Numbered from the stretch's first letter, positions 29,076 through 40,583 are shown. The stretch: 64,000 bases of DNA from Pseudomonas sp. AKS31 (GCF_023634765.1 NZ_JAMLFX010000003.1:452417-516416); one strand, 5' to 3'. Numbers and translations: made by a program. Notes: a model not told the origin generated them from the letters alone.

Positions 29076-29131
29076 TACGCCGGGCGCGGCTGGCAGCAGC
29101 CGCGTCTTCACCGATAACAAGGAGAATTGGC

Positions 29132-30496
29132 ATGACCAGCAACAACCCGCAAACCCGCGAGTGGCAAGCACTCAGCAATGATCACCACCTGGCCCCGTTC
29201 AGTGACTTCAAGCAACTGAAAGAGAAAGGCCCGCGGATCATCACCAACGCCAAGGGCGTTTACCTGTGGGACAGCGAAGGCAACAAGATTCTCGACGGCA
29301 TGGCCGGTCTGTGGTGCGTGGCCATCGGTTACGGTCGCGATGAGCTGGCCGACGCGGCCGCCAAACAGATGCGCGAACTGCCGTACTACAACCTGTTCTT
29401 CCAGACCGCGCACCCGCCGGCACTGGAGCTGGCCAAGGCCATTGCCGACGTGGCGCCGGAAGGCATGAACCACGTGTTCTTCACCGGTTCCGGCTCCGAA
29501 GGCAACGACACCATGCTGCGCATGGTTCGCCACTACTGGGCGATCAAGGGCCAGCCGAACAAGAAAGTCATCATCAGCCGCAAGAACGGTTATCACGGTT
29601 CGACCGTGGCCGGCGCGAGCCTGGGTGGCATGACGTATATGCACGAACAAGGCGACTTGCCGATCCCGGGCATCGTCCACATCGCGCAGCCGTACTGGTT
29701 CGCCGAGGGCGGCGACATGTCCCCGGAAGAGTTCGGCATCTGGGCGGCCAATCAGTTGGAAGAGAAGATTCTCGAAGTCGGCGTCGACAACGTCGGTGCC
29801 TTTATTGCCGAGCCGATCCAGGGTGCCGGTGGCGTGATCATTCCGCCCGACAGCTACTGGCCGCGCATCAAGGAAATCCTCGCCAAGTACGACATCCTGT
29901 TCGTGGCGGACGAAGTGATCTGCGGTTTCGGTCGCACCGGTGAGTGGTTCGGCAGCGATTTCTACGACCTCAAGCCGGACATGATGACCATCGCCAAAGG
30001 CCTGACCTCCGGCTACATCCCGATGGGTGGCCTGATCGTCCGCGACTCGGTGGTGGCGGTGCTCAATGAAGGTGGCGATTTCAACCACGGCTTCACTTAC
30101 TCCGGTCATCCGGTGGCGGCAGCGGTGGGTCTGGAAAACATCCGCATCCTGCGCGACGAAAAAATTATCGAGAACGTGCACAACGAAACGGCACCGTATT
30201 TGCAGAAACGTCTGCGGGAACTGAACGATCACCCGTTGGTGGGTGAAGTTCGCGGAGTCGGTCTGTTGGGCGCGATCGAGCTGGTGCAGGACAAGGCCGC
30301 GCGCAAGCGTTACGAAGGCAAGGGCGTCGGCATGATCTGCCGCCAGTTCTGCTTCGACAATGGCCTGATCATGCGCGCTGTGGGCGACACCATGATCATC
30401 GCGCCGCCGCTGGTGATCAGCAAAGCCGAGATCGATGAGCTGGTTACAAAGGCACGCAAGTGTCTGGACCTGACCCTCAGTGCGTTGCAAGGCTAA
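29132..30496 (+). CDS. spuC: Polyamine:pyruvate aminotransferase
   Basis: 454 aa class III aminotransferase. PLP lysine about K289 in [20 protein letters not shown]. The N-terminal [20 protein letters not shown] and the [20 protein letters not shown] block are typical. In P. aeruginosa SpuC transaminates putrescine and other amines with pyruvate. It lies between the ligase spuB and the uptake genes spuD-spuH. Confidence 0.95.
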   Translation: MTSNNPQTREWQALSNDHHLAPFSDFKQLKEKGPRIITNAKGVYLWDSEGNKILDGMAGLWCVAIGYGRDELADAAAKQMRELPYYNLFFQTAHPPALELAKAIADVAPEGMNHVFFTGSGSEGNDTMLRMVRHYWAIKGQPNKKVIISRKNGYHGSTVAGASLGGMTYMHEQGDLPIPGIVHIAQPYWFAEGGDMSPEEFGIWAANQLEEKILEVGVDNVGAFIAEPIQGAGGVIIPPDSYWPRIKEILAKYDILFVADEVICGFGRTGEWFGSDFYDLKPDMMTIAKGLTSGYIPMGGLIVRDSVVAVLNEGGDFNHGFTYSGHPVAAAVGLENIRILRDEKIIENVHNETAPYLQKRLRELNDHPLVGEVRGVGLLGAIELVQDKAARKRYEGKGVGMICRQFCFDNGLIMRAVGDTMIIAPPLVISKAEIDELVTKARKCLDLTLSALQG

Positions 30497-30508
30497 GTGC
30501 TAGGCTCT

Positions 30509-30574
30509 GAGCGGGGGAGCTGCGGCGCTCTCGCTCAAAGCTGTCAGAAAGGCCGGTCTTTTCTTGAAAGACCG
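30509..30574 (+). promoter_or_regulatory. Two stem-loops between spuC and spuD
   Basis: GAGCGGGGGAGC with GCTCTCGCTC and, further on, CGGTCTTT (30554-30561) with AAAGACCG (30567-30574) form two hairpins without a T run. They could protect the 3' end of the spuBC transcript or tune spuD expression. Confidence 0.45.
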
Positions 30575-30667
30575 CCTCGGATCTTGCCAGACTAGCCGCG
30601 GTTCCAGTTGTCCGGGTTCGGCCGCTGAACAAAGTGGTTCAAAAAAGAAAAATTTGGAGCATGACGC

Positions 30668-31780
30668 ATGAAGGCATTAGGTAAAAAGCTTGCTGGCAAG
30701 ACACTTCTCGCGCTGTCCGTGGCGGGCATGATGGCGGGTGCGGTTCACGCGGACGACAAGGTACTGCACGTCTACAACTGGTCCGACTACATTGCGCCAG
30801 ATACCGTGGCCAATTTCGAAAAAGCCACCGGGATCAAAGTCGTCTACGACGTCTTCGACAGCAACGAAACCCTGGAAGCCAAGTTGCTGGCCGGCAAGTC
30901 CGGTTACGACATTGTGGTGCCTTCCAACAACTTCCTCGCCAAGCAGATCAAGGCCGGTGTCTACCAGGAGCTGGACAAGTCCAAGCTGCCGAACTGGAAG
31001 AACCTCGACGAAGACCTGCTCAAGGCTGTTGGCGATGCCAGCGACCAAGGCAACAAGCACGCATTCCCGTACATGTGGGGCTCAATCGGCATCGGCTACA
31101 ACCCGGCCAAGGTCAAGGCAGCGCTGGGCATCGACAAGATCGATTCCTGGGACGTGGTGTTCAAGCCTGAAAACATCGAGAAGCTCAAAAGCTGCGGCGT
31201 AAGCTTCCTCGACGCGCCGACCGAAATGATTCCGGCGGCGTTGCACTATCTGGGCAAACCGACCAACAGCAAGGACAAGGCTGACCTGAAGGCCGCCGAA
31301 GACCTGTTCCTGAAGATTCGTCCTTCGGTTGCCTACTTCCATTCCTCCAAGTACATCTCTGACCTGGCCAACGGCAACATCTGCGTCGCCGTCGGTTACT
31401 CGGGTGACCTGGAACAATCCAAGACCCGCGCCCAGGAAGCCGGTGACAAGGTCAAGCTGGCCTACACCATTCCAAAAGAAGGCGCTGGCACTTTCTACGA
31501 CATGGTCGCCATTCCCAAGGATGCCGAAAACGTCGAAGCCGCCTACAAGTTCATGAACTACCTGCTTGAGCCGCAAGTGATGGCGGGCATCACCAACGCC
31601 GTGCGTTTCCCGAACGGTAACAAAGCTGCCACGCCACTGGTGGATAAGGACATCACCAGCGATCCGAGCATCTACCCGTCGGCTGAAGTGAAAAAACAGC
31701 TCTACGCGATCAGCGACCTGGACGCAGCGACCCTGCGCCTGATCACTCGTAGCTGGACCAAGATCAAATCCGGTAAATAA
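30668..31780 (+). CDS. spuD: Polyamine ABC transporter substrate-binding protein (SpuD-like)
   Basis: 370 aa PotF/SpuD-type periplasmic protein. Signal peptide 1-28 (cut near VHA), mature start [18 protein letters not shown]. The conserved [20 protein letters not shown] and [13 protein letters not shown] blocks line the polyamine cleft. In P. aeruginosa SpuD prefers putrescine. A close paralogue (spuE) follows. Ribosome site TTGGAG precedes the ATG. Confidence 0.94.
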   Translation: MKALGKKLAGKTLLALSVAGMMAGAVHADDKVLHVYNWSDYIAPDTVANFEKATGIKVVYDVFDSNETLEAKLLAGKSGYDIVVPSNNFLAKQIKAGVYQELDKSKLPNWKNLDEDLLKAVGDASDQGNKHAFPYMWGSIGIGYNPAKVKAALGIDKIDSWDVVFKPENIEKLKSCGVSFLDAPTEMIPAALHYLGKPTNSKDKADLKAAEDLFLKIRPSVAYFHSSKYISDLANGNICVAVGYSGDLEQSKTRAQEAGDKVKLAYTIPKEGAGTFYDMVAIPKDAENVEAAYKFMNYLLEPQVMAGITNAVRFPNGNKAATPLVDKDITSDPSIYPSAEVKKQLYAISDLDAATLRLITRSWTKIKSGK

Positions 31781-31798
31781 GCCGGTTTGATGCAACAA

Positions 31799-33066
<1,268 letters not shown>

Positions 33067-33132
33067 GGCACAACTATCCTGGGTTCGTCCGCATTGGGCG
33101 AACTGCACTCTTTTTTTCTGGGAGTTTCGTAA

Positions 33133-34275
33133 ATGGCAGTTGCCTCCGGCGCCTATAAGAAAGCCCTCGAGGGCGACCAGACACCTAAACAGGTGTTGGT
33201 CAAAATCGACCGGGTCACGAAGAAGTTCGACGAGACGATTGCCGTGGACGATGTGTCCCTGGAAATCAAGAAAGGCGAGATTTTCGCCCTGCTCGGCGGT
33301 TCGGGATCGGGCAAATCCACTCTGTTGCGGATGCTGGCAGGGTTCGAACGGCCCACGGAGGGGCGCATTTTTCTCGACGGCGTCGACATCACCGACATGC
33401 CGCCGTACGAACGTCCGATCAACATGATGTTCCAGTCGTACGCCTTGTTCCCGCACATGACCGTGGCGCAGAACATCGCTTTCGGCCTGCAGCAGGACAA
33501 AATCCCCAAGGCCGAGATCGACGCTCGTGTGGCCGAGATGCTCAAGCTGGTGCAGATGAGCCAGTACGCCAAGCGCAAGCCGCACCAACTGTCTGGCGGT
33601 CAGCGTCAGCGGGTGGCGCTGGCGCGTTCGCTGGCCAAGCGGCCGAAGCTGCTGCTGCTCGATGAGCCGATGGGCGCACTGGACAAGAAACTGCGTTCGC
33701 AGATGCAGCTGGAACTGGTGGAAATCATCGAGCGCGTCGGCGTGACCTGCGTGATGGTGACCCACGACCAGGAAGAGGCCATGACCATGGCCGAGCGCAT
33801 CGCGATCATGCACCTGGGCTGGATCGCCCAGATCGGCAGCCCGATCGACATCTACGAAACCCCGACCAGCCGTCTGGTCTGCGAATTCATCGGCAACGTC
33901 AACATCTTCGAAGGTGAAGTGATCGACGACGCCGAAGGCCACGCGACCATCACCTGCAAAGACCTCGACCGACAGATCTACGTTGGCCACGGCATCAGCA
34001 CCTCGGTGCAGGACAAGTCCGTAACCTACGCGATCCGTCCGGAGAAGCTGCTGGTCACCGCCGACCAGCCGACCTGCGAATACAACTGGTCGAGCGGCAA
34101 AGTCCACGACATCGCCTACCTCGGCGGGCACTCGGTGTTCTACGTTGAATTGCCGAGCGGCAAGCTGGTGCAGTCGTTCGTCGCCAACGCCGAACGTCGC
34201 GGCGCGCGTCCGACCTGGGGCGATCAGGTTTACGTGTGGTGGGAAGACGACAGCGGCGTGGTACTCCGCTCATGA
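33133..34275 (+). CDS. spuF: Polyamine ABC transporter ATP-binding protein (PotA-like)
   Basis: 380 aa. Walker A GGSGSGKSTLLRMLAGFE, signature LSGGQRQRVALARSLAKRPK, Walker B LLLLDEPMGALDKKLRSQMQ, and a C-terminal TOBE regulatory domain (from about 285). Powers uptake by SpuG/SpuH. GGGAG ribosome site 8 bp upstream. It overlaps the spuG start by 4 bp. Confidence 0.95.
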   Translation: MAVASGAYKKALEGDQTPKQVLVKIDRVTKKFDETIAVDDVSLEIKKGEIFALLGGSGSGKSTLLRMLAGFERPTEGRIFLDGVDITDMPPYERPINMMFQSYALFPHMTVAQNIAFGLQQDKIPKAEIDARVAEMLKLVQMSQYAKRKPHQLSGGQRQRVALARSLAKRPKLLLLDEPMGALDKKLRSQMQLELVEIIERVGVTCVMVTHDQEEAMTMAERIAIMHLGWIAQIGSPIDIYETPTSRLVCEFIGNVNIFEGEVIDDAEGHATITCKDLDRQIYVGHGISTSVQDKSVTYAIRPEKLLVTADQPTCEYNWSSGKVHDIAYLGGHSVFYVELPSGKLVQSFVANAERRGARPTWGDQVYVWWEDDSGVVLRS

Positions 34276-35192
34276 ACATGCGCAAATTCAAACGCCGCAT
34301 CAACCGAATAATCCCCAATGGCCGGCAACTGGTCATCGGGGTTCCGTTCATCTGGCTGTTTCTGTTCTTCATGTTGCCGTTCTTCATCGTCCTGAAGATC
34401 AGCTTCGCCGAAGCCGACGTGGCCATCCCGCCGTACACCGAGATCTACACGTACGCCGAGCAGAAGCTGCAACTGCTGCTGAACCTGGGCAACTACGCGA
34501 TGTTGGCGGGCGACGAGTTGTACATCGCCGCTTATCTCGGCTCGCTGAAAATGGCATTTATCAGCACGCTGTTGTGCCTGTTGATCGGTTACCCGATGGC
34601 CTACGCCATTGCCACCGCCCGTAAAGAGCTGCAAACGGTGCTGGTACTGCTGATCATGATGCCGACCTGGACAGCGATCCTGATCCGCGTTTACGCGTGG
34701 ATGGGCATCCTCAGCAACAACGGCCTGCTCAACGGTTTCCTGATGAGCATGGGCTTGATCGACGAGCCGCTGCAGATCCTCAACACCAACCTCGCGGTGT
34801 ACATCGGTGTTGTTTATTCGTATCTGCCATTCATGATCCTGCCGCTGTACGCCAACCTGGTGAAGCACGACAACAGTCTGCTCGAAGCGGCTTCCGACCT
34901 CGGTTCGAGTACCTTCAACAGCTTCTGGAAAATCACTATTCCGCTGTCCAAGAACGGGATCATTGCCGGCTGCATGCTGGTGTTCATCCCGGTGGTGGGC
35001 GAGTTCGTGATCCCGGAACTGCTCGGCGGTCCGGAAACCCTGATGATCGGTAAAGTGCTCTGGCAAGAGTTCTTCAACAACCGTGACTGGCCGGTGGCGT
35101 CCGCGCTGGCGGTGGTGATGCTGGCGATCCTGATTGTGCCGATCATTCTGTTCAACCGCAGTCAGGCCAAAGAAATGGAGGGCAAAGAATGA
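34272..35192 (+). CDS. spuG: Polyamine ABC transporter permease (PotH-like)
   Basis: 306 aa membrane protein with about six hydrophobic segments. PFIWLFLFFMLPFFIVLKIS is the first, and EAASDLGSSTFNSFWKITIP is the EAA loop. ATG 34272 overlaps the spuF stop (ATGA), showing translational coupling. It forms the channel with SpuH. Confidence 0.94.
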   Translation: MNMRKFKRRINRIIPNGRQLVIGVPFIWLFLFFMLPFFIVLKISFAEADVAIPPYTEIYTYAEQKLQLLLNLGNYAMLAGDELYIAAYLGSLKMAFISTLLCLLIGYPMAYAIATARKELQTVLVLLIMMPTWTAILIRVYAWMGILSNNGLLNGFLMSMGLIDEPLQILNTNLAVYIGVVYSYLPFMILPLYANLVKHDNSLLEAASDLGSSTFNSFWKITIPLSKNGIIAGCMLVFIPVVGEFVIPELLGGPETLMIGKVLWQEFFNNRDWPVASALAVVMLAILIVPIILFNRSQAKEMEGKE

Positions 35193-36079
35193 AGCGCATC
35201 CGTTTCTCCAGCCTGATGCTGGTTCTGGGTTTGTTGTTCATCTACCTGCCGATGCTGATCCTGGTGATCTACTCGTTCAACGCCTCGAAACTGGTGACGG
35301 TGTGGGGCGGCTGGTCGATCAAGTGGTACGTCGGCCTGCTCGACAACACGCAACTGATGGGCTCGGTGCTGCGCTCGCTGGAAATCGCCTGCTACACCGC
35401 CGTCGCGGCGGTGGCGCTGGGCACGCTGGCAGCGTTTGTGCTGACCCGCATCACCCGTTTCAAGGGCCGCACGCTGTTCGGCGGTCTGGTGACGGCGCCG
35501 TTGGTGATGCCGGAAGTGATCACCGGTCTGTCGCTGTTGCTGCTGTTCGTGGCCATGGCGCAGATGATCGGCTGGCCGCAGGAACGTGGCATCGTCACCA
35601 TCTGGATCGCTCACACCACGTTCTGCGCGGCGTATGTGGCGGTGGTGGTGTCGGCGCGTCTGCGTGAGCTGGACCTGTCGATCGAAGAAGCGGCCATGGA
35701 CCTTGGTGCACGGCCGTGGAAGGTGTTCTTCCTGATCACCATCCCGATGATCGCGCCATCGCTGGCGGCGGGCGGCATGATGTCGTTCGCGCTGTCGCTG
35801 GATGACCTGGTGCTGGCGAGCTTCGTCTCCGGTCCGGGGTCGACGACCCTGCCGATGGAAGTGTTCTCGGCGGTACGTCTGGGCGTGAAGCCCGAGATCA
35901 ATGCCGTGGCCAGTCTGATTCTGCTGGCGGTGTCGATCGTGACCTTCATGGTCTGGTTCTTCAGTCGCCGTGCCGAAGAAGCGCGCAAGAAAGCCATCCA
36001 GCAAGCCATCGAAGAAAGCGCAGCCGATTCGTGGAAGCAGCCGGACGTGCGTCGCGCACCGGCGCCGGAAGCGGCGTAA
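35189..36079 (+). CDS. spuH: Polyamine ABC transporter permease (PotI-like)
   Basis: 296 aa, about six membrane segments, EAA loop EEAAMDLGARPWKVFFLITI. Its ATG overlaps the spuG stop by 4 bp. Last gene of the polyamine operon. The charged C-terminus after residue 262 (SRRAEEARKKAIQQAIEESA) is cytoplasmic and longer than in E. coli PotI. Confidence 0.94.
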   Translation: MKRIRFSSLMLVLGLLFIYLPMLILVIYSFNASKLVTVWGGWSIKWYVGLLDNTQLMGSVLRSLEIACYTAVAAVALGTLAAFVLTRITRFKGRTLFGGLVTAPLVMPEVITGLSLLLLFVAMAQMIGWPQERGIVTIWIAHTTFCAAYVAVVVSARLRELDLSIEEAAMDLGARPWKVFFLITIPMIAPSLAAGGMMSFALSLDDLVLASFVSGPGSTTLPMEVFSAVRLGVKPEINAVASLILLAVSIVTFMVWFFSRRAEEARKKAIQQAIEESAADSWKQPDVRRAPAPEAA

Positions 36080-36087
36080 GCCATATC

Positions 36088-36152
36088 GGGTTGGCCTCAA
36101 TCTCTAGGCCAACCCAAATCCCAATGTGGGAGCGAGCAGGCTCGCTCCCACA
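36088..36152. repeat. Stem-loop plus short palindromic repeat (type B) after spuH
   Basis: GGGTTGGCCT (36088-36097) pairs with AGGCCAACCC (36106-36115), followed at 36124-36152 by the type B palindrome GTGGGAGCGAGCAGGCTCGC and complement. T-rich sequence follows, so the pair could end the spu transcript. Confidence 0.75.
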
Positions 36153-36159
36153 TTTTGTT

Positions 36160-36801
36160 TTATGCAGTCCAGGGAGATTGGCGGATGACTTCAACAAAGT
36201 TTATCGGCTTGAACCCCGGCTGCTGATCCTTCAGCACATCGGTCTTCACATTGCCGAACGTGGTCTGCGGACGATGGCGCAAGCCGTCGGCAAACGCGCA
36301 GATGATGCACTCCTTGAAACCGTCCCCACGCGGATGCGCATGCACCACTGCCTCACGCTGCACGGTGCTGAACGCTGCGTAGTCCATGCCCAGCACATCC
36401 ATTTCCACACCAGCGGTCACCAGCGCCACGGTCGGACGCAGATGCTTCGGCACGCCGGGCGTGGTGTGCAGGGCAATCGACAGCCAGACTTGTTCGATGT
36501 CGTCATCACTCACCCCGTACGGTTTGAGAAACGCCGCCGCTGCATTGGCACCGTCGACTTCAAAACGCTCGTCATCACTGCGGTGGCCTTCGACCAGACC
36601 GAGGTCGTGGAACATTGCGCCGACGTAGAGCAACTCCGGATCGTAAGCCAGTTGCTGGCGCTCGCCGCTCAGTGCGCCGAACAGAAAGACCCGGCGCGAG
36701 TGGTGATAGAGCAGGTCGGATTCGATGTCGCGGATGTACTCGGTGGTGGCCCGGGCGAGGGCGCTGTCGGGGATTTTGATGCCGGCGATGGTCGTGGTCA
36801 T
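36160..36801 (-). CDS. HD-domain protein, cyanamide-hydratase-like
   Basis: 213 aa. The HD metal-binding motif is in YHHSRRVFLFGAL and GAMFHDLGLVEGH (the paired His-Asp), with a further LSIALHTTP histidine. The opening AGIKIPDSALARATTEYIRD resembles fungal and bacterial cyanamide hydratases. Start ATG 36801 fits; the frame extends 55 codons further upstream without similarity. It is divergent from a GlxA-type regulator at 37026, which may control it. Substrate unproven. Confidence 0.85.
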   Translation of the reverse strand: MTTTIAGIKIPDSALARATTEYIRDIESDLLYHHSRRVFLFGALSGERQQLAYDPELLYVGAMFHDLGLVEGHRSDDERFEVDGANAAAAFLKPYGVSDDDIEQVWLSIALHTTPGVPKHLRPTVALVTAGVEMDVLGMDYAAFSTVQREAVVHAHPRGDGFKECIICAFADGLRHRPQTTFGNVKTDVLKDQQPGFKPINFVEVIRQSPWTA

Positions 36802-36922
36802 GGCAAGTTTCCTCACTGAAACGCCGTGGTGGCGCTGATGGGAAAAGTCTGTTCCCGACGCTGGATGCGGACAATCGATCCATGGCTGCGATCCTTGCCA
36901 ATCCGCCTGCAAATCGTGCCAA

Positions 36923-37003
36923 GCTAAAAGATCGCAGCCTGCGGCAGCTCTTACAGAAGCCCGCATTCCCCTGTAGGAGCTGCCGAAGGCCGCGATCTTT
37001 TGC
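36923..37003. repeat. REP-type inverted repeat (type A)
   Basis: Arms with the core GATCGCAGCCTGCGGCAGCT and complement, in the promoter gap between the HD-domain gene and the GlxA-type regulator, ending only 22 bp before the regulator ATG. Confidence 0.85.
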
Positions 37004-37025
37004 TCTTGAAAGGGAATCCACAGTC

Positions 37026-37991
37026 ATGACCAAAACCGTCGCCATCGTCGTGTTCCCAGGCGTGCAGTCGCTGGACGTCAGCGGCCCGATGGATGTGTTC
37101 GCCGAGGCCAATCGCTTCCTGGCGCCCGAGGCTCACTATCGGCTCGACGTAATCGGCGTCGAGCACGGGCCGATGGCCTGTTCCAACGGTTTGACCCTGA
37201 ATGCCCATCGGCATTTCAGCGAAGCACTCGACGCCTACGACCTGTTGCTGGTCGCTGGCGGCCCGCAACTGCCATTCATGGATTTTGGCGCGACGTTTGA
37301 TGATTGGCTGCGCGGGACCTGTGCACGGGCGCAGCGCTTCGGTTCGATCTGCAATGGCGCGTTCATGCTCGCGCGGGCCGGATTGCTCGCCGGGCGCACC
37401 GTCACCACGCACTGGAACGATGCCGAGGCGCTGGCGCAGTTGTGCCCGACAACGCAGGTCGAAGCGGATCGCCTGTATGTCGAGGACGGCACGCTCTACA
37501 CCTCGGCCGGGGTCACAGCGGGGATTGATCTGTCGCTGTACCTGCTGGCGCGGGATCACGGCGCTGAAGTGGCGCTGAGTGTGGCCAAACGGTTGGTGGT
37601 GTTCACCCAGCGTTCGGGTGGCCAGTCGCAGTTCAGCCCGTTCCTCACGCCGCACGCGGAACCGACTTCGGCGGTGGCACTGGTGCAGTTGTATGTGCTG
37701 GCGAATCTGACGGGTGATCTGACGATTGCCGATCTGGCCAATGCGGCGAACATGAGTGCGCGCAATTTCTCGCGGGTGTTTGCTCGGGAGGCCAAGGTGA
37801 CGCCGGCGGAGTTTGTCGAGCGGGCGCGAGTGGATGCGGCGCGGGTGATGCTGGAAAGCACGGCGGCGCCGTTGAAGACCGTGGCGTATCAGTGCGGGTT
37901 TCGTGATGCGCAACATATGCGCACTGTGTTCAACCGCCGGCTGGGGGTGACGCCGCAGCAGTTTCGGCTGAATTTTGCGTTGAGGCTGTGA
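37026..37991 (+). CDS. GlxA-family transcriptional regulator (DJ-1/PfpI plus AraC)
   Basis: 321 aa. N-terminal amidase-like DJ-1/PfpI domain (MTKTVAIVVFPGVQSLDVSG, with FGSICNGAFMLARAGLLAG around the usual cysteine), then an AraC helix-turn-helix domain from about 220 (TIADLANAANMSARNFSRVF and VAYQCGFRDAQHMRTVF). I chose ATG 37026; the frame continues upstream 48 codons but only by reading through the REP element. Relatives respond to small amino compounds. Likely target: the divergent HD-domain gene. Confidence 0.93.
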   Translation: MTKTVAIVVFPGVQSLDVSGPMDVFAEANRFLAPEAHYRLDVIGVEHGPMACSNGLTLNAHRHFSEALDAYDLLLVAGGPQLPFMDFGATFDDWLRGTCARAQRFGSICNGAFMLARAGLLAGRTVTTHWNDAEALAQLCPTTQVEADRLYVEDGTLYTSAGVTAGIDLSLYLLARDHGAEVALSVAKRLVVFTQRSGGQSQFSPFLTPHAEPTSAVALVQLYVLANLTGDLTIADLANAANMSARNFSRVFAREAKVTPAEFVERARVDAARVMLESTAAPLKTVAYQCGFRDAQHMRTVFNRRLGVTPQQFRLNFALRL

Positions 37992-37992
37992 C

Positions 37993-38168
37993 CCTCACCC
38001 CAGCCCTCTCCCAGAGGGAGAGGGGGCCGATTCGGGGATATTGGGGAGATACGCCGAAGTGATGTTGCTGTACCGAATCCATAATCGACTCGATATCTCA
38101 GGTCGGTGCATAGCGAAAGACACCTCGGTCAGTCCCCTCTCCCTCTGGGAGAGGGCTAGGGTGAGGGG
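37993..38168. repeat. Composite repeat E, copy 1 (one internal unit)
   Basis: Bounded by CCCTCACCCCAGCCCTCTCC and its inverted complement near 38150-38168. Each arm has its own small palindrome (CTCTCCCAGAGGGAGAG). The interior has one TGCTGTACCGAATCCATAAT unit followed by TCAGGTCGGTGCATAGCG and GACACCTCGGTCAGTCCCCT, which are shared with the copies at 44.4 and 58.4 kb. Confidence 0.8.
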
Positions 38169-38171
38169 CTC

Positions 38172-40583
38172 TTAAGGCGCAGCCCGCGCCGGCAACAGCT
38201 TCAAGGTACTGCGCGTATTCGCCGTCACCTCTTCGGCAGTGAAATGCGCCTGCACATACATCCCGTCGACATACGCTTCAGCCTGATCATCATAGTGACT
38301 GTCGAACGGCACACCGCTCTGACCGACCGGGTTGATCGTCAGGCCATGCGCCGGATCGGCAAAATCCACCAAGCGCCGCGTCGACGGCCCATACGTCACC
38401 GGCCACGGCGCGGGACCGATCTTCGCCGAGAGGTTGTTCGGCACTTCATGACTGCCCGGCGCCGCAAACGGACCGACATTGAAAACCTGATCCAGCGGCT
38501 TCTGCTGCCCCAGCGGATGGCCATGGGTCAGGGTATGTGCCACGCCCCACTTCCACTCCGCAGTGTTGTCGCCGAGGGTCAGCTTCAGGTGCTGCATGCT
38601 CGCCTGCCACGCCGTGCGGACGATATCGGCGCGGGTCTCCTTGTTCGGTGTGCTGCGGTTATCCCACCATGGCGAATCGGCATTCGCCGCCAGTTTCGGC
38701 AGCGCCGCATCGATCACCCGCGTCGACAGCAATGTCTCGAAGAAGTCGTTGCCCAACTCATCGCGCATTGCCGCATCGGCGAGGTCGTAGAGGAACTGGT
38801 TGAACAGCGTCGCGCTGACTGAGTCGAGCGGATAGTCGCCCGGCCACTGCGCCAGTTGCTCGACCAGTTTCAGTTGCGCCGGATCGCTGACGACTTCACG
38901 CAATACTCGCAGCAACGGCGCGAGCAAGCGCGGGCCGTAATCGGTGGCGGTGCCCAGTTGCAGCTTCTGATTGGCCTCGTTGGTCCACTTCACGCTCTTG
39001 TCGCTGAGCTGGCGATTGAGTTGCTGGCCGCGATCGGCGAGGTTGTAGTAGCCGGGAATCTCCATCCCGGTCGGCGACACGGGCTGGAAGTTGGCCGAGA
39101 CGATGTAGCCGCGTGCCGGGTTCTCTTCCTGCGGGTTGGCGCTGAACGGGTAGAAGCCGTCCTTGTCCGCCTGATTGCTGCTGCCGTCGAGAATGAATTC
39201 CGGGCGCACCCCGGCCGGACGCTTGGGCAGCAGCGCCGAGGCCCACCAGGCGATATCGCCCTTGGCGTTGGCGTAAACCAGGTTCAGCCCCGGCGCCTGG
39301 ACTTTCGCCGCTGCGGCGCGGGCCTTGGCCAGGGTGTCGGCGCGATTGAGTTGGTAGAAGCCCTCAAGGATCGGGTTCGGCGTTTCGAGGAAGGCCCACC
39401 ACATCGCAATCGGCGTTTTCCCGGCAGCAGTCCCCAGTGCATCGTTGACGATCGGGCCGTGGGGCGATTGGCGCAGGGTGAGGGTCACCGGTGGCTCGCC
39501 CTTTACATTGATCTGCTGCTGCGTGACGAGCATGTCGGTCCACTGGCCGCGATACCAGACCTGATTCGGGTTATCCGGATTGACCTTCTCGGCGATCAAG
39601 TCCAGATCGTCGTTCTGGAACATGGTCAGGCTCCAGCCGAAATCCAGGTTGTGTCCTAAAAACGCGAACGGCACCAGCGCCTGATGATGACCGTACAACT
39701 CAAAGCCCGGCGCCGACAATTGCGCCTCGTACCACACCGACGGCACCGAGAAACGAATGTGCGGATCACCTGCCAGCAGAGGCTTGCCGCTCTGGCTGCG
39801 GCTGCCGGCGATGACCCAGGCGTTGCTGCCTTCGAATTGTGGCAGGCCATGATCGATCAACGCCTGTTCGCTAAGGCGGGCGAGGGCGTTGAGGTCTTTC
39901 CAGTCGCCGGCGGCGAGGGCCGGCGCTGGCTTGGCGTGACGGCTGGTCAGCACCCCGTTGGGTTGCCAGTCGAGATCGAAGACCTTGAGGTAATCGGCGC
40001 CGAGTTGATCGCGCACATAAGTCAGCAACGGCTCGGTGCGAAACGCCGCAGCAAAGCTGTAGGCCATATAGCCGGCGACGCTGATGCTGTCTTCTGCGGT
40101 GAACGGCCGTTTGGGGATGCCCAGCACGTCAAACTCGATTGGCGCGGCGTGGGTGTCCTGATACTGGTTAATGCCATCCAGATAGGCTTGCAGACCCTTC
40201 CACGCCGGTGACTGCTTGTCGAGGCTGGCGACGTAACTGGTGGCGCGCTCACGGATGCGCAGGCTGCGGAACAGTTTGTCGGTGTCGAGCAGTTTCGGCC
40301 CGAGCACTTCGGCCAGTTCGCCGCGAGCGAGGCGGCGCATGGCTTCCATCTGGAACAGGCGATCCTGGGCATGCACATAACCGAGGGCGCGGTACAGGTC
40401 GGTTTCGTTCTCGGCACGAATGTGTGGCACGCCGCGCTCGTCGTAGCGCACGGTCACCGATCCCTGCAGGTTGCGCAGTTCGACCTGGCCCTGGCGCGTG
40501 GGTTGTTTGCTGTAGATATACCCGCCGACGCCGGCAAGCAGCACAACGATGAGCAAGGCAAGAACGGTGAACACACGCTTCAT
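38172..40583 (-). CDS. Penicillin acylase family protein (AHL acylase HacB-like)
   Basis: 803 aa Ntn-hydrolase precursor. Hydrophobic signal segment 3-20, then an alpha chain with VRYDERGVPHIRAENETDLY and LGYVHAQDRLFQMEAMRRLA. The beta-chain nucleophile is Ser253 in EGSNAWVIAGSRSQSGKPLL, where self-cleavage gives the two-chain enzyme. P. aeruginosa has the acyl-homoserine-lactone acylase HacB in the same place after spuH. The substrate here could be acyl-homoserine lactones or another amide. ATG 40583 is preceded by GGAGT. The stop lies 4 bp from repeat E copy 1. Confidence 0.9.
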   Translation of the reverse strand: MKRVFTVLALLIVVLLAGVGGYIYSKQPTRQGQVELRNLQGSVTVRYDERGVPHIRAENETDLYRALGYVHAQDRLFQMEAMRRLARGELAEVLGPKLLDTDKLFRSLRIRERATSYVASLDKQSPAWKGLQAYLDGINQYQDTHAAPIEFDVLGIPKRPFTAEDSISVAGYMAYSFAAAFRTEPLLTYVRDQLGADYLKVFDLDWQPNGVLTSRHAKPAPALAAGDWKDLNALARLSEQALIDHGLPQFEGSNAWVIAGSRSQSGKPLLAGDPHIRFSVPSVWYEAQLSAPGFELYGHHQALVPFAFLGHNLDFGWSLTMFQNDDLDLIAEKVNPDNPNQVWYRGQWTDMLVTQQQINVKGEPPVTLTLRQSPHGPIVNDALGTAAGKTPIAMWWAFLETPNPILEGFYQLNRADTLAKARAAAAKVQAPGLNLVYANAKGDIAWWASALLPKRPAGVRPEFILDGSSNQADKDGFYPFSANPQEENPARGYIVSANFQPVSPTGMEIPGYYNLADRGQQLNRQLSDKSVKWTNEANQKLQLGTATDYGPRLLAPLLRVLREVVSDPAQLKLVEQLAQWPGDYPLDSVSATLFNQFLYDLADAAMRDELGNDFFETLLSTRVIDAALPKLAANADSPWWDNRSTPNKETRADIVRTAWQASMQHLKLTLGDNTAEWKWGVAHTLTHGHPLGQQKPLDQVFNVGPFAAPGSHEVPNNLSAKIGPAPWPVTYGPSTRRLVDFADPAHGLTINPVGQSGVPFDSHYDDQAEAYVDGMYVQAHFTAEEVTANTRSTLKLLPARAAP

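Noticed and set aside
36882..37025. N-terminal extension of the GlxA-type regulator
   Set aside because: These codons are the translated REP element; the family start is at 37026.
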